From Clonostachys chloroleuca (Eukaryota > Ascomycota > Sordariomycetes > Hypocreales > Bionectriaceae), in assembly GCA_037952775.1 (NCBI GenBank), contig JBANAY010000003.1, positions 30,070,001 through 30,134,000 of the forward strand: a stretch of DNA of 64,000 nucleotides. Direction: 5' to 3'. Below the pieces are notes generated by a model. It worked only from the letters and a program-made list of their open reading frames with translations, searched no databases and was not told where the DNA came from. Positions 10,572-20,779 of the stretch are shown piece after piece. The position numbers and the translations under genes were made by a program. The stretch's first letter is position 1; each line of letters starts with the position of its first letter.

Positions 10572-11036
10572 ATGCTTCGAATTATCTGCACCATTATCTG
10601 CCTAGCCGCGGGTTTCGTTGCTCGGACTTGCTGGCGCAATACGACATGCCACAGCCAGTCAGAGCCTTCATTCCCTGGGCCCTGGGAGGCTAATCACTCC
10701 GCACCAGCATTGAGACTTGTGCGGCCTAAAGCTGTGCTCTCTCGTCAAGGCGTATTCATCACCAACTACACGGATGATGCGAGGTATAGACTCGACAAGG
10801 CAACCCCTCACCTGGTATTCGACTTCGGAGTCGAGCTCGGAGGCATCGCTCACTTCGAATTTGATCTCATCGGGGCTGAATTTCAGCCCTTTGGCCTAGC
10901 CTTCACCGAAGCAAAGACCTACATCGGCCGAGGGTCAGATAGCTCTCGAGGTGGCGACGGCAGTCGTCCTAGGGAGGGGCCGTTGATTGCTAACCTCACA
11001 TCGAGTGGTAACTATTCCCTCACTGTGTTGTCTTTC
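10572..11036 (+). pseudogene. N-terminal fragment of a GH78 alpha-L-rhamnosidase-like secreted enzyme
   Basis: The ATG at 10572 opens a frame with a signal peptide (MLRIICTIICLAAGFVA). The N-terminal block of fungal GH78-type proteins follows: CWRNTTC, EPSFPGPWEANHSAPALRL, then HLVFDFGVELGGIAHFEF (about residues 80-97) and GLAFTEAKTYIGRGSDSS (about residues 112-129). These enzymes release L-rhamnose from plant glycosides outside the cell and are normally over 600 residues. Here only about 155 residues remain: after LTSSGNYSLT the frame runs into the inserted element that begins at 11037. The (alpha/alpha)6 catalytic barrel with its acidic residues is absent, so the product cannot be active. 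No continuation was recognised beyond the insertion. Confidence 0.8.
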
Positions 11037-11789
11037 ATTGTGTTAAAGGTTAAAAAGCTTTTTTTTAATTCAAAGTATCCTCTTTCGAACCCTGATTTCT
11101 TCCATACCTTTTCCTCCCTTCTTATTATACCGCCCTACTTGTTCTTCTTGTTAACAGCAATCTGCTTGAATAACGCCGCCTTGGGCACAAGGAATTAGAA
11201 CTACTCCAACCCCTGACTCCTCAACACCGAGATAGCCTCAGCATCGAGTTCATCCTCGGGTATACGCCTAAGGATATCCTCCCCAAAGTAATATAGGGCC
11301 TTGATCTGCTTCTTAGAGAGGCTATTAAGTATATATTAATCCAGCTCCTTAATGTCATTAGTTTTAATAGCCTTTATAAAGCTAGTAAGCTTATAGTTAC
11401 TAGTACTGACCTTAGGCTTTATTATACTTAGGCGGGTAATCTTATTACCTTTAAGAGAAGGTACTAGGATCTTATCTTTTGCTATAATATATATATTAAA
11501 GGCTGTAGGTATATTAGTATTACTACTCTGGCTAAGGGGCTACTGGTACTTACTGGGTTAGTTACTGGGAAGATTCACGCTTGGTTGAAGTATTTAGATT
11601 AGTATCAAAGGATAGAAGATAAATAAAGGAAGCCAGATGAAGAGGGTAGCTTTAGTGGTTATTCGATATACAGCTCATCCTGACAGTAAGCGAGTTATCA
11701 GTATGAAGGTTTATGGAATTTTCTGCTGTATAACTGTAGCCTTAGGCTAGCGAAGCTTTTTTATTTTAACCTTTCGTATTTATTGTGTT
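11037..11789. mobile_element. insertion with 8-bp direct repeats and short inverted ends
   Basis: ATTGTGTT occurs at 11037-11044 and again at 11782-11789, as an 8-bp target duplication would. Just inside lie inverted ends: AAAGGTTAAAAAGCTT on the left and, on the right, the complement of GAAAGGTTAAAA...AAGCTT. The right end has seven extra bases before the repeat, so the ends are not perfect. The 8-bp size fits hAT-type elements. On the minus strand about 11540-11160 reads as a decayed protein (KAIKTNDIKELD, stop, LSKKQIKALYYFGEDILRRI, EDELDAEAISVLRSQGLE) of a family I do not recognise. It interrupts the GH78-like gene. Confidence 0.55.
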
Positions 11790-11792
11790 GAG

Positions 11793-12407
11793 TTGTTGGG
11801 TCTGACTTCTTCTTTTGTTTTAACTTTCTATCAAAGCTCTCTCCGGACAGTAGTACGGCATCAACAGAACAGAGCCTCTGTTACTAGTAACCAAAGGTCC
11901 GACTCTCCGTCCAGCATATACGACAGCCGACAAACATCCATTAGTCTCGTGCTACAGGTCATCTCGGTCTGTGAGCAAATTTACAACTCATTCGTGCACG
12001 TCTGTTCAGCACTTCGCAGCGAGCTGGAACCCCAATCTAAACCCGGAATCGGTAGCAGTAGAAGCGAAAATGACCCTCGGACGTCTGATGCGCAGGCCGT
12101 CATGACGGTAGAGCTTATCAACTATCTCTTCGAGAAGCTAAGCCGCAGCCATAGACAACTCCTTTCTATAGAGCTCACCGCCATCGAACCCTCCCCATCC
12201 TCCTCCTCAAGTATCGTTCAGCATGATTCAAGCCCGGATGGCGCGTCTATGACAAGTGGTGTCACTGTGCCACTCACATCCACGTGCGGTAGCCCGACTA
12301 CTCTGATACCAGTTATGATACAAAGAGCTCAGGGGAAACACACGCAGCTCCGTGCCCATATTCAGACTATCCGAGACTTGACTCGGCAAAAGGACAATAT
12401 AGAATAA
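11793..12407 (+). pseudogene. C-terminal fragment, possibly an AflR-type transcription factor
   Basis: An open frame of about 200 codons has no ATG at its start; the first Met is deep inside, at VMTVEL. It begins right after the insertion. Its middle (SLVLQVISVCEQIYNSFVH, then AVMTVELINYLFEKLSRSHR) and end (RAHIQTIRDLTRQ) resemble the helical tail of fungal secondary-metabolism regulators of the AflR/C6 type, with Ser-rich linkers between. The Zn2Cys6 DNA-binding cluster is absent, and no other secondary-metabolism gene is nearby. The reading frame is long for chance, so I think it is a true gene remnant; the family is uncertain. Confidence 0.4.
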
Positions 12408-13655
12408 TAGAGTTTAGAATGCAGTATTCAAATCAGATTAAAACCATGTACCATGTCGATCTTCAAGTTACAATTGCTGTGTTCAAATACGGGAATATGT
12501 AGTAAATCGCGTAGCGAATTTGCTACTACTATTATTCCTAATATTAACCATGGCTCCATGTTTCTTGAATTTTATCTTATGTACCAAACTCTATCCTCGC
12601 TTTTTATACGTATAGAAGTTAGTCACGTTACAAGTGCTTGTCTAAACTCATTGCACTTCGCCTTCGACCACATAAACATTTTGACTTAGTTAATCTCCTA
12701 ACCCGCACTGAGCACTTGGCACATGGCGGGTCGCCGAATGCCTGTTATGATATCCACTGGCTTCATTTTGTTTCTTCTTGGCCTTCAAAGAAGATTGGAG
12801 TCGTCACGCCAGTCTCATGTATACATATGTAGCTTACTTGACATAGGCCACAATCTACTAAGACAAATGGGCTAATTCGAGTTTGTGAGTGAGTCTCGAG
12901 AACTTACATCAAGTAAATTACATCAGTGGTATACACTAGGCCAGAGTGTACTAAAAATACTAGCCAAGCTTCATGGTTTAATAAAATAAAAACTCATTCT
13001 AAAAATATTAAAAGCTTTCTTATTAAAGTTAGTATAACATGAGCTCTAGCCATATATAGAGCTATATATCTAAGTAAAGCATAAGGTAGACTTATTATTC
13101 TCCTTCTTCATTAAAATAGACTCTCATTCGGCTTTATTATAGCGATAAGTCTAGGCGAGCTGATGCTTTATTTCACTCCCTACTTTAAGCTAGGTTACGC
13201 TTCCGTCCCCTTAGGTTAGGGTTTCCACCGTTTTCACTTTTTCTGGTTTAAGGAAGAGAAACAGCTTGAAACAGCCAATACAATGTTAGAGCAATAATCT
13301 ATGCCTACAGACTTGAGATGCTTTTAGTTCATTAGTTGCTAACTGATCGAACATAAGTCAAACAGATCCGCACGCCAGTCCAACCCACTTTTTCAGTTGT
13401 CACACAACCCTGGTTAAGAGTTATTTTCTGCAATCACATAATTCGTGTTGGCTTGGTCCAGGCTTGACTGAGTAGAATATCGTCTTCGAGGCCCACAATG
13501 GCGTCGTCTAATGCCAGTCAAACAAGCTGATGTACTCAACTCGCGATGGCATAAAAGGAAAATTCAATGCGTCACCGTGTTAAATGCGATGTGATGTTCT
13601 TCCTTCGTCTGCCATTTTTTTTTTAAAAGTAAGCCGCGGTTTTTCACGCGACAAG
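12408..13655. other. no gene recognised; AT-rich patch at 12.9-13.2 kb
   Basis: No protein-like frame is seen on either strand. About 12950-13160 is AT-rich with paired short repeats (tatatagagctatatatc) and looks like eroded repeat sequence. The final 100 bases lead into the ATG of the asparaginase-like pseudogene. Confidence 0.45.
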
Positions 13656-14150
13656 ATGCCTCCCTCTGCACCAACATTTGAGCCAACATTAATCCTCCAT
13701 GGCGGCGCAGGCTTTTTTCAACGCACAACTCTTTCACCAGAAAGACAGGGGCAATATCAAGACTCACTATGAAGCTACCTGCGCTCCACGTACACACTGC
13801 TCAAGAATGGTGCCACCGCGCTTGATGCTGTTGCGCATGCTGTTTCGCTCATGGAAGACGACCCGCTTTTCGATGCTGGACGTGGCAGCGTCTTCACGGC
13901 CGAGGGGACAATCGAGATGGAAGAATCAGTTATGGTGACGTCCGTCAGAGACAGTTGGGAAGCGGATGTTAAGAACGGCTCGATCAAGCGTGGTGCGGGT
14001 GTCTTACTAGTCAAGGACGTACGGCATCCGATCAAACTGGCCCGCGAAGCGCTGCTCCGGGCAGGAGTCGATTCTGATGGTAGACGAATCTCTGATGGGG
14101 GCAATCTACATACCCAAATCAGCGGGCCCTCATCATCAGACGAGATGTAG
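13656..14150 (+). pseudogene. isoaspartyl peptidase / L-asparaginase (Ntn-hydrolase), nonsense and C-terminal loss
   Basis: ATG at 13656, single frame. The N-terminus PTLILHGGAGFFQRTTL matches the HGGAG signature. NGATALDAVAHAVSLMEDD (about residues 50-68), PLFDAGRGSVFTAEG (the family usually has Asn for Asp in NAGRG) and KRGAGVLLVKDVRHPIKLAR follow. This family hydrolyses L-asparagine and isoaspartyl dipeptides after self-cleavage at a catalytic Thr. A TGA at 13770-13772 (codon 39, at QDSL/SYLRS) breaks the frame; CGA to TGA is the simplest explanation. The frame ends at 14150 soon after HTQISGP. The region with the catalytic Thr (normally GTVGAVA...) is missing, so even without the stop the enzyme would be dead. 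Confidence 0.85.
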
Positions 14151-14277
14151 ATCGACTCACGAGGTCCTTGTCGACTTAGGAGGTTGGGGGAAGAAAGGTT
14201 CTGGGGACAACATGGGCTTCTGCTGGTTCCCATGATTGGCACGCCCCGGGAAAGTTTCAATGAACTACCTCCTCCAT

Positions 14278-14520
14278 CTAGCATGATCTCCTTCTCTGCA
14301 CCCTTGATTGCTCCAATGCTATACTATATCTTCTTAATTCCTTCTCTGCCTCGGTAGGGATTATCAGGAGTTGGGATGGCGATGCTAAGGAAGACCTTGC
14401 GTTATTTGTAGAATAAGTTGACGCCGGAGGTTTATCGTGATCTACTTGGCGACAGGGCTCTGAGCAGTAAGGTGCTCCCTCTGTCCGCGTATTACAGCTA
14501 AGGCAGTAATCATACTCCAT
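14278..14520 (-). CDS. small Ecl1-family zinc-binding protein
   Basis: An 80-residue frame starts at the ATG at 14520. The N-terminus EYDYCLSCNTRTEGAPYCSE continues with PCRQVDHDK. Its C-x2-C...C-x3-C spacing is the zinc-binding signature of the ECL1/2/3 family (extender of chronological lifespan, known in yeasts and conserved in moulds). A Ser-rich linker follows, and the C-terminus EAEKELRRYSIALEQSRVQRRRS matches the family's terminal ELxxY...Q.R..RRR helix. Other mould members are usually roughly twice as long; here the linker is short, so part may be missing or the gene simply compact. It appears intact. No operon-like neighbour. Confidence 0.6.
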   Translation of the reverse strand: MEYDYCLSCNTRTEGAPYCSEPCRQVDHDKPPASTYSTNNARSSLASPSQLLIIPTEAEKELRRYSIALEQSRVQRRRSC

Positions 14521-15949
14521 CCTGGACCGAAATCAGACGTCGGAGAGTGTAAACAGATCCGGCAGAGTCGAAGGCAACTATAACAATTGCTGTTACGCCA
14601 TTCGTTGGTACGTTGGTCTGTTCCTAATCGATGGCGCACTCCAAGAATGGCTGATAGCGGCGGAGAAGCGGCAGGGGTGGCTCAGAGGAAATGAAGATAT
14701 GATGGCAAGTAGATATGCGAGAAGTTGGGCCTGGACTGAAAAGTTCGCAAATGGAGGCGGGAGTGAACGCCACTGGCTGCACATAATATACGTAATACGA
14801 TTGGCTAGGAATTTCCGCTTACATACATAGCCATATCCTACCACTAAGCTTGAAAAAGATAGCCGAAATTTTCCCACTTATATGTCAAAGGCCGAAACTG
14901 TTGGGTGCCTGAGAAACTGGGCAGATATTTGCTCCATCCATTTCCCACAAGGCCTCACGGCATCTACTAGCCTTGATATTGTAAAGCTTATTGGCACATT
15001 ATCTGCGAAATGACCAATCAAACCAATCAGGACCGAGTCTTCATTCTCATTGGCTCCACAGCGCTCTTCAAACCAATGACGGGCAGGTCGTTGGTCCAGC
15101 GGACACCCAAGATATCATGATCAACACTGAAAAGCAACCCAGCCCAGATACCCCATACATACTGTGCAACCTGCGGTGTCATCTGGCTCGTGGGAGAGAA
15201 AGGCCTGGATGCTGCGACCAAGCATCCGACACACCACACCTATGAACACATATATGCCGGGAGCCAATCACTTCAAACCAACAACTGCGCCATATCGAGA
15301 CCGAGTCAGCTGCGCCCAGTGATTGTGATTTTCCGTTCTTAATCAAACGAATCAGTGTCGTGGACGGATTGCCGTGCGTTTAGAATTAAACTCGTGGCTC
15401 ACGTATTTAAGGTCGGCCAATCCGCTTGTTGCGGATGATTAGGAGTTTCTCTTACATCTAGAAAGAATGTAGAGCTGAAAGACGTAGACTTACTCACTAC
15501 TGTTAACGACCATGCCCGGATAGCGGAGTCCGCCGAATAAAGCCTCGGGGTGTTTATTAGCTTCTTAGATTATACTCTTTTAAGGACTGTCCAATGATGG
15601 ATACGTAGGCATAAGGGTCGCTGAGAGTGCAGTGATTGATTTTCCTATCACCTAGTTCGGTTGTCAATTTCCCGCCAATTGACTCCATCGTTGATGGCTG
15701 ACCTAGCATTCCATTCGTCTCCAGATCTTTTGCTAAAGCAGACTCTTGAGTCAGCACTCCGGCTTCAATAACGTCACTATTACATCACATGAGACTGGGT
15801 CAGACCAATCAAATGCATCAATATCCACCACTATCTCCTAAGCCTGATGCTGTTGCCCCGAGAGTCAGTTCGGTAGAAAATTTATGGTAAAAACCAATGT
15901 ATTATTCCGGAGTTTGAGTCTAGACTATGTGAATAGTGCAAATATTCAG
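14521..15949. other. no gene recognised
   Basis: This has normal composition. Minus-strand frames at 14877-14593 and 15239-15027 (the latter containing YVWGIWAGLLFSVDHDILGV) look partly protein-like but have no identifiable motif or context. Nothing firm. Confidence 0.4.
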
Positions 15950-15957
15950 TATAAATA
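15950..15957 (+). promoter_or_regulatory. TATA box
   Basis: TATAAATA lies 180 bases upstream of the ATG at 16130. It is followed by a C/T-rich tract (ctctctctcatcaaag) of the kind often found at fungal transcription starts. Confidence 0.45.
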
Positions 15958-16129
15958 CGCCCTCATGCCTCTCTCTCATCAAAGACAAAAGTCTTAATTG
16001 CCCACGTCAAATTGCCTTTATAGTACTACGACTCTAAGCTGATACACCTCCAAAAATTTGCGTTAAGTTGCTCAAGAGCAATTCTCATTGGTTTAACGGG
16101 ATTAAGGACAGGTTACTAAAGCAGACACC

Positions 16130-16363
16130 ATGACGCAACCAAAAATCTTCATCTTTGACCCAGGCACTTCAGGATCTCAATCGCTTTCGCTGAAACTTCC
16201 TCCTCTAACTCCTGGAACCCCAATACCGTCGGGCCAAATGCCGGCCCTTACGTCACTACTACTAAACCCTAACATTGGGCTTCCAAGACACCGCACCTGG
16301 AGCGGCGGCGTTTTCTTTACAATGCCTGAAGGAGCGCACTTTTTTCGCGACTCGCCGACGTAA
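16130..16363 (+). CDS. hypothetical small protein, 77 aa
   Basis: The ATG is in a good context (CACCATGAC) and sits downstream of a TATA box with a pyrimidine-rich start region, which is why I list it. The product starts MTQPKIFIFDPGTSGSQSLS and is Pro/Leu-rich with PLTPGTPIPSGQMP; it has no Cys. It ends at GAHFFRDSPT. I do not recognise the family. The short length suggests either a genuine small protein or the first exon or truncated start of a longer gene. No continuation is obvious downstream. Confidence 0.35.
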   Translation: MTQPKIFIFDPGTSGSQSLSLKLPPLTPGTPIPSGQMPALTSLLLNPNIGLPRHRTWSGGVFFTMPEGAHFFRDSPT

Positions 16364-16848
16364 ATGGCCCCTATAGTGAGTGAGTAATGAATACCCTCTT
16401 TATTGCGATATGTCTGGGTGGCAACTACGTACAAGAACTATCGCATGGTCATACAGCTTGGGACTAAGAGTCAAAAAGCGCCTTAAGCCCGATCTAGGCG
16501 TCATTGGGCAAACATAGCCAGTTTATTAACTTTTAAATATTTTCCAAACCCAAACACGATTGTTAGTTGGCAAAAGTAACTTGGAGTTTCGTGTGATGCG
16601 GGTCCATGGCAGCGGGAATGACGGGCAGCCCGGCACCAGAGTAAATGCTTCCCCGAAGGATTGTACGCTAAGTAATATTTGATTGTGGAGGGTCCGTAAT
16701 GCTGTAGATGCCGGAAGTAGTGGGTGTTCCGCAGATTAATTGTGTCTATGTTAGCTCATATTATCCGGCTACAAGATCATACTTGAGTACTAGGATTTGG
16801 CCTTAATAAAATCTGACTAAGGTTTCTGCAAAAGTACGAGATTCCTTG

Positions 16849-16884
<36 letters not shown>

Positions 16885-17620
16885 TAGTAAAACCCTGCTA
16901 AAATGACCCCTTGGCTGTTTATCCCTGTTTTTTTTTTGCCTTAGCTAGCTATGTGTTGTGGTGTTGTGTTGCGTTAATACATGTTGCAGTGTTTTTTTCT
17001 ATTATCCCACCGTTACTACACATCCATCCGCTGAGACACCCTCGGCTACCGGGAATCGGCTAAATCTAAACCCGAAGCACCCCGATTTGACCTAAGTAAC
17101 CAGATACCGACTTATCGACCTTACTCCATACTGCTCTGCATCCGTGCTGCAGCACTACCCTACATCCTCTTGGCTCAGTGTCTCTGAACAGCGGTTACTA
17201 CACGTTCTGGACAGCCGCTCATCCTGAGGCAGCCACACACATCTGTTCACCATTCCAGCTTTATGAGGGGCAGTGTACAATATGTCAGGCTGCCCTGGTG
17301 TATGGTGGGAGCAGGTCTACGTAGGGGTTGCATGGGTAATGAATGATAAGGCTTCAGTTACGTCACTTTTCCCTATCTATCTTATTTGGAAGTCGAAAGA
17401 ACATAAGAGAATCATGACTATTCAAACGCCTTATGTTCGCCACCTACAAGTTTGCTCCGGAGTCGTTTGAGACTATTAGAAATCCTCCGTTTCATTAATT
17501 TCAATATCGCCTTTGCTGAAACTAAACGGCTGGTGCCAGTATAATTGCCCATCAGATTATCGCATTGCCACTCTTTCTTTATCTCCGCTCGCCCGTAAGT
17601 GATTCACTAGGCGGCCACTG
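16364..17620. other. no gene recognised
   Basis: Contains the AT microsatellite at about 16852-16881 and a short T-run at 16929. About 17500-17620 is the upstream region of the MFS gene and has pyrimidine-rich tracts. No coding motif was seen. Confidence 0.45.
16852..16881. repeat. (AT)n dinucleotide microsatellite, about 15 units
   Basis: Uninterrupted AT repeat flanked by aaat on both sides. Confidence 0.95.
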
Positions 17621-19539
17621 ATGTCGCTAGCTCAACATGTCACACAAGGCGAGGGCTTTGACTATCAGAGCCCGCGGCCTGACGATGCCGAAGGTGTCGG
17701 CAATATCCACAACAACACGCTGGAGACTTACCACCAAACCCCAAATGATGATAAGCCGGCGGAATGGCAGTGCATGAGCTTTGCTCCGGCAGATTTGGCA
17801 CTACAAGATCAACAATATACTGCAGCGTATAAGGTCTCCAACTTAAGAAAAGGTGGTAAGCAAAGACCACAATTTTGATGTCAACATATAGGACATGACT
17901 GAATATTCCTTTTTCGTCTAGCTCAAGTTACAACTGCGGTACTGGCATGCTGGCTTGCTTCAGGGATCGTGTTTGGTTTCGCTGCCTTCAAGTCAATTTT
18001 GGTTGCCGAAGGTGTCTATTATGATCTTTGCGATGATCAAGCCGAGTCAGCTAAGAGCCTATCCACAGGGGTCGATGATCATACTCCATGTGACAAGCAA
18101 GATATGCGACTGAACCTCATCTTTGTCATTGCATCCATCACAACCAATATCTCATGTCTACTCGCTGGCCTTGCTCTCGACCGCTTCGGTCGACGGGCCT
18201 GTTGGATTGCATCCTGTCTATTCATAGCTATCGGCAGTCTCTTGATAGGTCAATCTTTCCTGATCCCCGGATTTGATGGATACGTTGCGGGCAACATGCT
18301 GCTGGGCCTAGGCGGAACATTTCTGTTCGTACCGAGCTTCCAGCTCGCAAATGCATTCCCTAAGCACTCTGGACTTGTTGTTGCTATTATCACAGGAGCC
18401 TTTGACGCTTCATCATCGGTGTTTCTCTTCTATCGCATGGCCTACGAAGCGTCCGATGGCAGTCTTTCCCCTGAAATTTTCTTCTTTGGCTATATCGTTG
18501 TGCCTATACTGATTTTGGTTGCCGAAGTCTCTATCATGCCCTCTCATGCATACCACACAACGGCTCAGCTGGAAGCCAAGATTGAGAAAGCGAGTGACCA
18601 GACACGCGATATTCACGTTTCGGATGGGGATATTTCGGATAGCAATGAACTGATCAGAGTACGAAGTGCCCGGTCTGACAGGCGGAAGGCAAAACTTGAT
18701 AAACTAGAGGAGATTGCCGGTAATGCTGAGTATCGGGAAGCGCGGATCAGGGCCGAAGAGGAGCGCCAAGAGACGAGCGGTGTCTGGGGTGTACTTCATG
18801 GAATGTCTGCTCACCGACAGATACTTACGCCATGGTACATCCTCATACTGTTACTGACAGTACTTCAGATGCTTCGGATGAATTATTTTATCGCCACTAT
18901 TGGCTCGCAATATAGATATATGCTCGGCTCGGAGGAAGCTAGTGCGATCAACCATTTCTTCGATGCCGCGCTTCCTATGGGGGGCGTCTTGTCAACCCCT
19001 CTGATCGGTCTTATTTTGAATAACCTCAGCGTGCCTACAATATTTGGACTTTTGACCGGTTTTACTGTGGCGATTGGAGTTTTCAATTGCGTTCCTACCA
19101 TATGGGCTGGATATATGACTGTTATTACCTTTGTCGTCTTCCGGCCGCTGTATTACTCGGCCATATCGTAAGTGACCCTGCTATAAGACAAATAATATAT
19201 GTTGCTAAATCTATCAACTACTCCAGTGATTATGCAACCAAGGTTTTTGGATTTGCCACCTTTGGCCGCATATATGGGACTCTAATCTGTTTCTCTGGGC
19301 TGGTCAGCTTTGCTCAGACAGGCCTTGATGCGCTGACGCATGGCCCTCTGGGAGGAGATCCTACGCCGGTTAATGCCGTTTTAGCTGCGATGGGGATGGT
19401 CACGGGCATTGCCTTGACAGCATTTGTGTCATTGAAGAGCAGGGAGAGTGCTCGCGAGCAGACGGAAAGGGAACAGAGCCAACAGGAACGGCAGAGATTG
19501 ATAGTTGGAGGAAATGAAGGCTATGGTATAGGAATCTGA
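17621..19539 (+). CDS. MFS transporter, FMP42-like, intact
   Basis: Exons 17621-17855, 17922-19167 and 19227-19539 give 597 residues with phase-consistent GT...AG introns of 66 and 59 nt. A hydrophilic N-terminus of about 80 residues (MSLAQHVTQGEGFDYQS) is followed by TM1 (TTAVLACWLASGIVFGFAA). The A-like loop between TM2 and TM3 is LALDRFGRR, the MFS signature. About six TM segments precede a charged cytoplasmic loop (about residues 290-355, with RSARSDRRKAKLDKLEE), then six more, ending in a charged tail. Sequence features (LDALTHGPLGGDPTPVN near the end) place it with fungal Fmp42-type carriers, thought to move amino acids or related solutes; the substrate is unknown. The gene ends 100 bases before the RIP island yet has no stop. 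A broken paralogue lies at 54198-52339 in the opposite orientation. Confidence 0.92.
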
Positions 19540-19639
19540 GGAAACATTCTTGGAATGTAGGGAGATTAGCTGTCAAATTTCTCGTTGTCCCGTTACTGAA
19601 AACGTCTGGGGAGCCGCTCCATCCTAACATAATTAAAGC

Positions 19640-20411
19640 TTATTATAATATAGATAGTTTATTAATTTCTTTATTTATTAAAATACTCCCTAATAGTTAG
19701 TTTAAACTATTTAAATACACTTCTAGTAAATTGAAAGTAAATATATATAATCTTAGTTATATTATATTAAGAGTAATAGGAAAATAATTAAAATATACTC
19801 TAAGTTATATAATAAACCCTTAGAGCTTACTTTAATTTTATTAAATATCTTAAATAGTAATAGTTTAAGTAATTACTCTAGTTTATATTCTTAGACTATA
19901 ATAATAGGTTAAGTTATAAGAGTAATATTTATAGTAGCCTGTTATTCTATAATATTAGTTATAATAGCTAGTTTATTCTAAAGATTAGCTTTATAAGCTT
20001 AAAGTTAATTAATCTGATCTCTAAATAATTAAACTTCTTTATTATTATTATTACTATTACTATTATTACTATTTTTATCTATTATATCTTTAATAGTTAA
20101 AGTAAATAGATTATTATTAGTAGTAGGAGTATACTATTAATAAACTTAAGGAATTATAATAGTTATAATATTTTCTTTATTATTATATAGTAATTAAAAT
20201 AAGATAATTATCTAAATAAGAGTTATTAATATATAATAGTTAGGTAATTTATACTAAATAGAAGTTTAAAATAGATTAGAATATAATTAATTAGAGTATT
20301 ATTCTAAGTAGTATAATTAGATTATTATAAACTATAATATAATCTACTAGTATATATTCTAAACTAGTATATATTCTACTTTCTATAAAATTTTAACCTT
20401 CTATCTTTTAA
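19640..20411 (-). mobile_element. inverted 5' fragment of the same Ty3/Gypsy family
   Basis: On the minus strand, about 20350-19920 repeats the start of the Gypsy element that follows: the LTR 3' end (gtataaattacctaactatt), the post-LTR tattaataactc and the first part of gag. It therefore sits head-to-head with the element starting at 20417 and makes a large inverted repeat. It is heavily RIP-mutated and truncated before pol. Confidence 0.7.
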
Positions 20412-20416
20412 CTCTC

Positions 20417-20779
20417 TGTTATAAATTTAACCTATATACACTATCACGTATAGACCCTACTTTTTCTCTCTAATTATACCTGGATTATCCGGATCTTATA
20501 ATAATCCTTATAATCCTTAACTCAGGATTATTACTAAGCCTTAATAATCCCCTAGTATATATATATATTTATTTTACTAGATAAAATACTCTTTTAGATA
20601 GTTATTAATAATATTATCTATATATCTATTATTACTAGCTCTATAATACTTATATATTAATAGTAACTTATATTATATAGCCTAAGATAACCTAATTATA
20701 CTACTTAGAATAATACTCTAATTAGTTTAACCCTAATCTATCCTAGACCCTATTTAGTATAAGTTAACTAACTATTATA
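20417..20779 (+). repeat. left LTR of Gypsy 1 (363 bp)
   Basis: Starts TGTTATAAATTT and ends ...CTATTATA (CA changed to TA). Aligns end to end with 30697-31059 with almost only C/T and G/A differences. Confidence 0.92.

Noticed and set aside
11793..14520. Secondary-metabolite gene cluster, suggested by the regulator-like tail
   Set aside because: No polyketide synthase, non-ribosomal peptide synthetase, terpene cyclase or tailoring enzyme is present; the regulator is itself a fragment.
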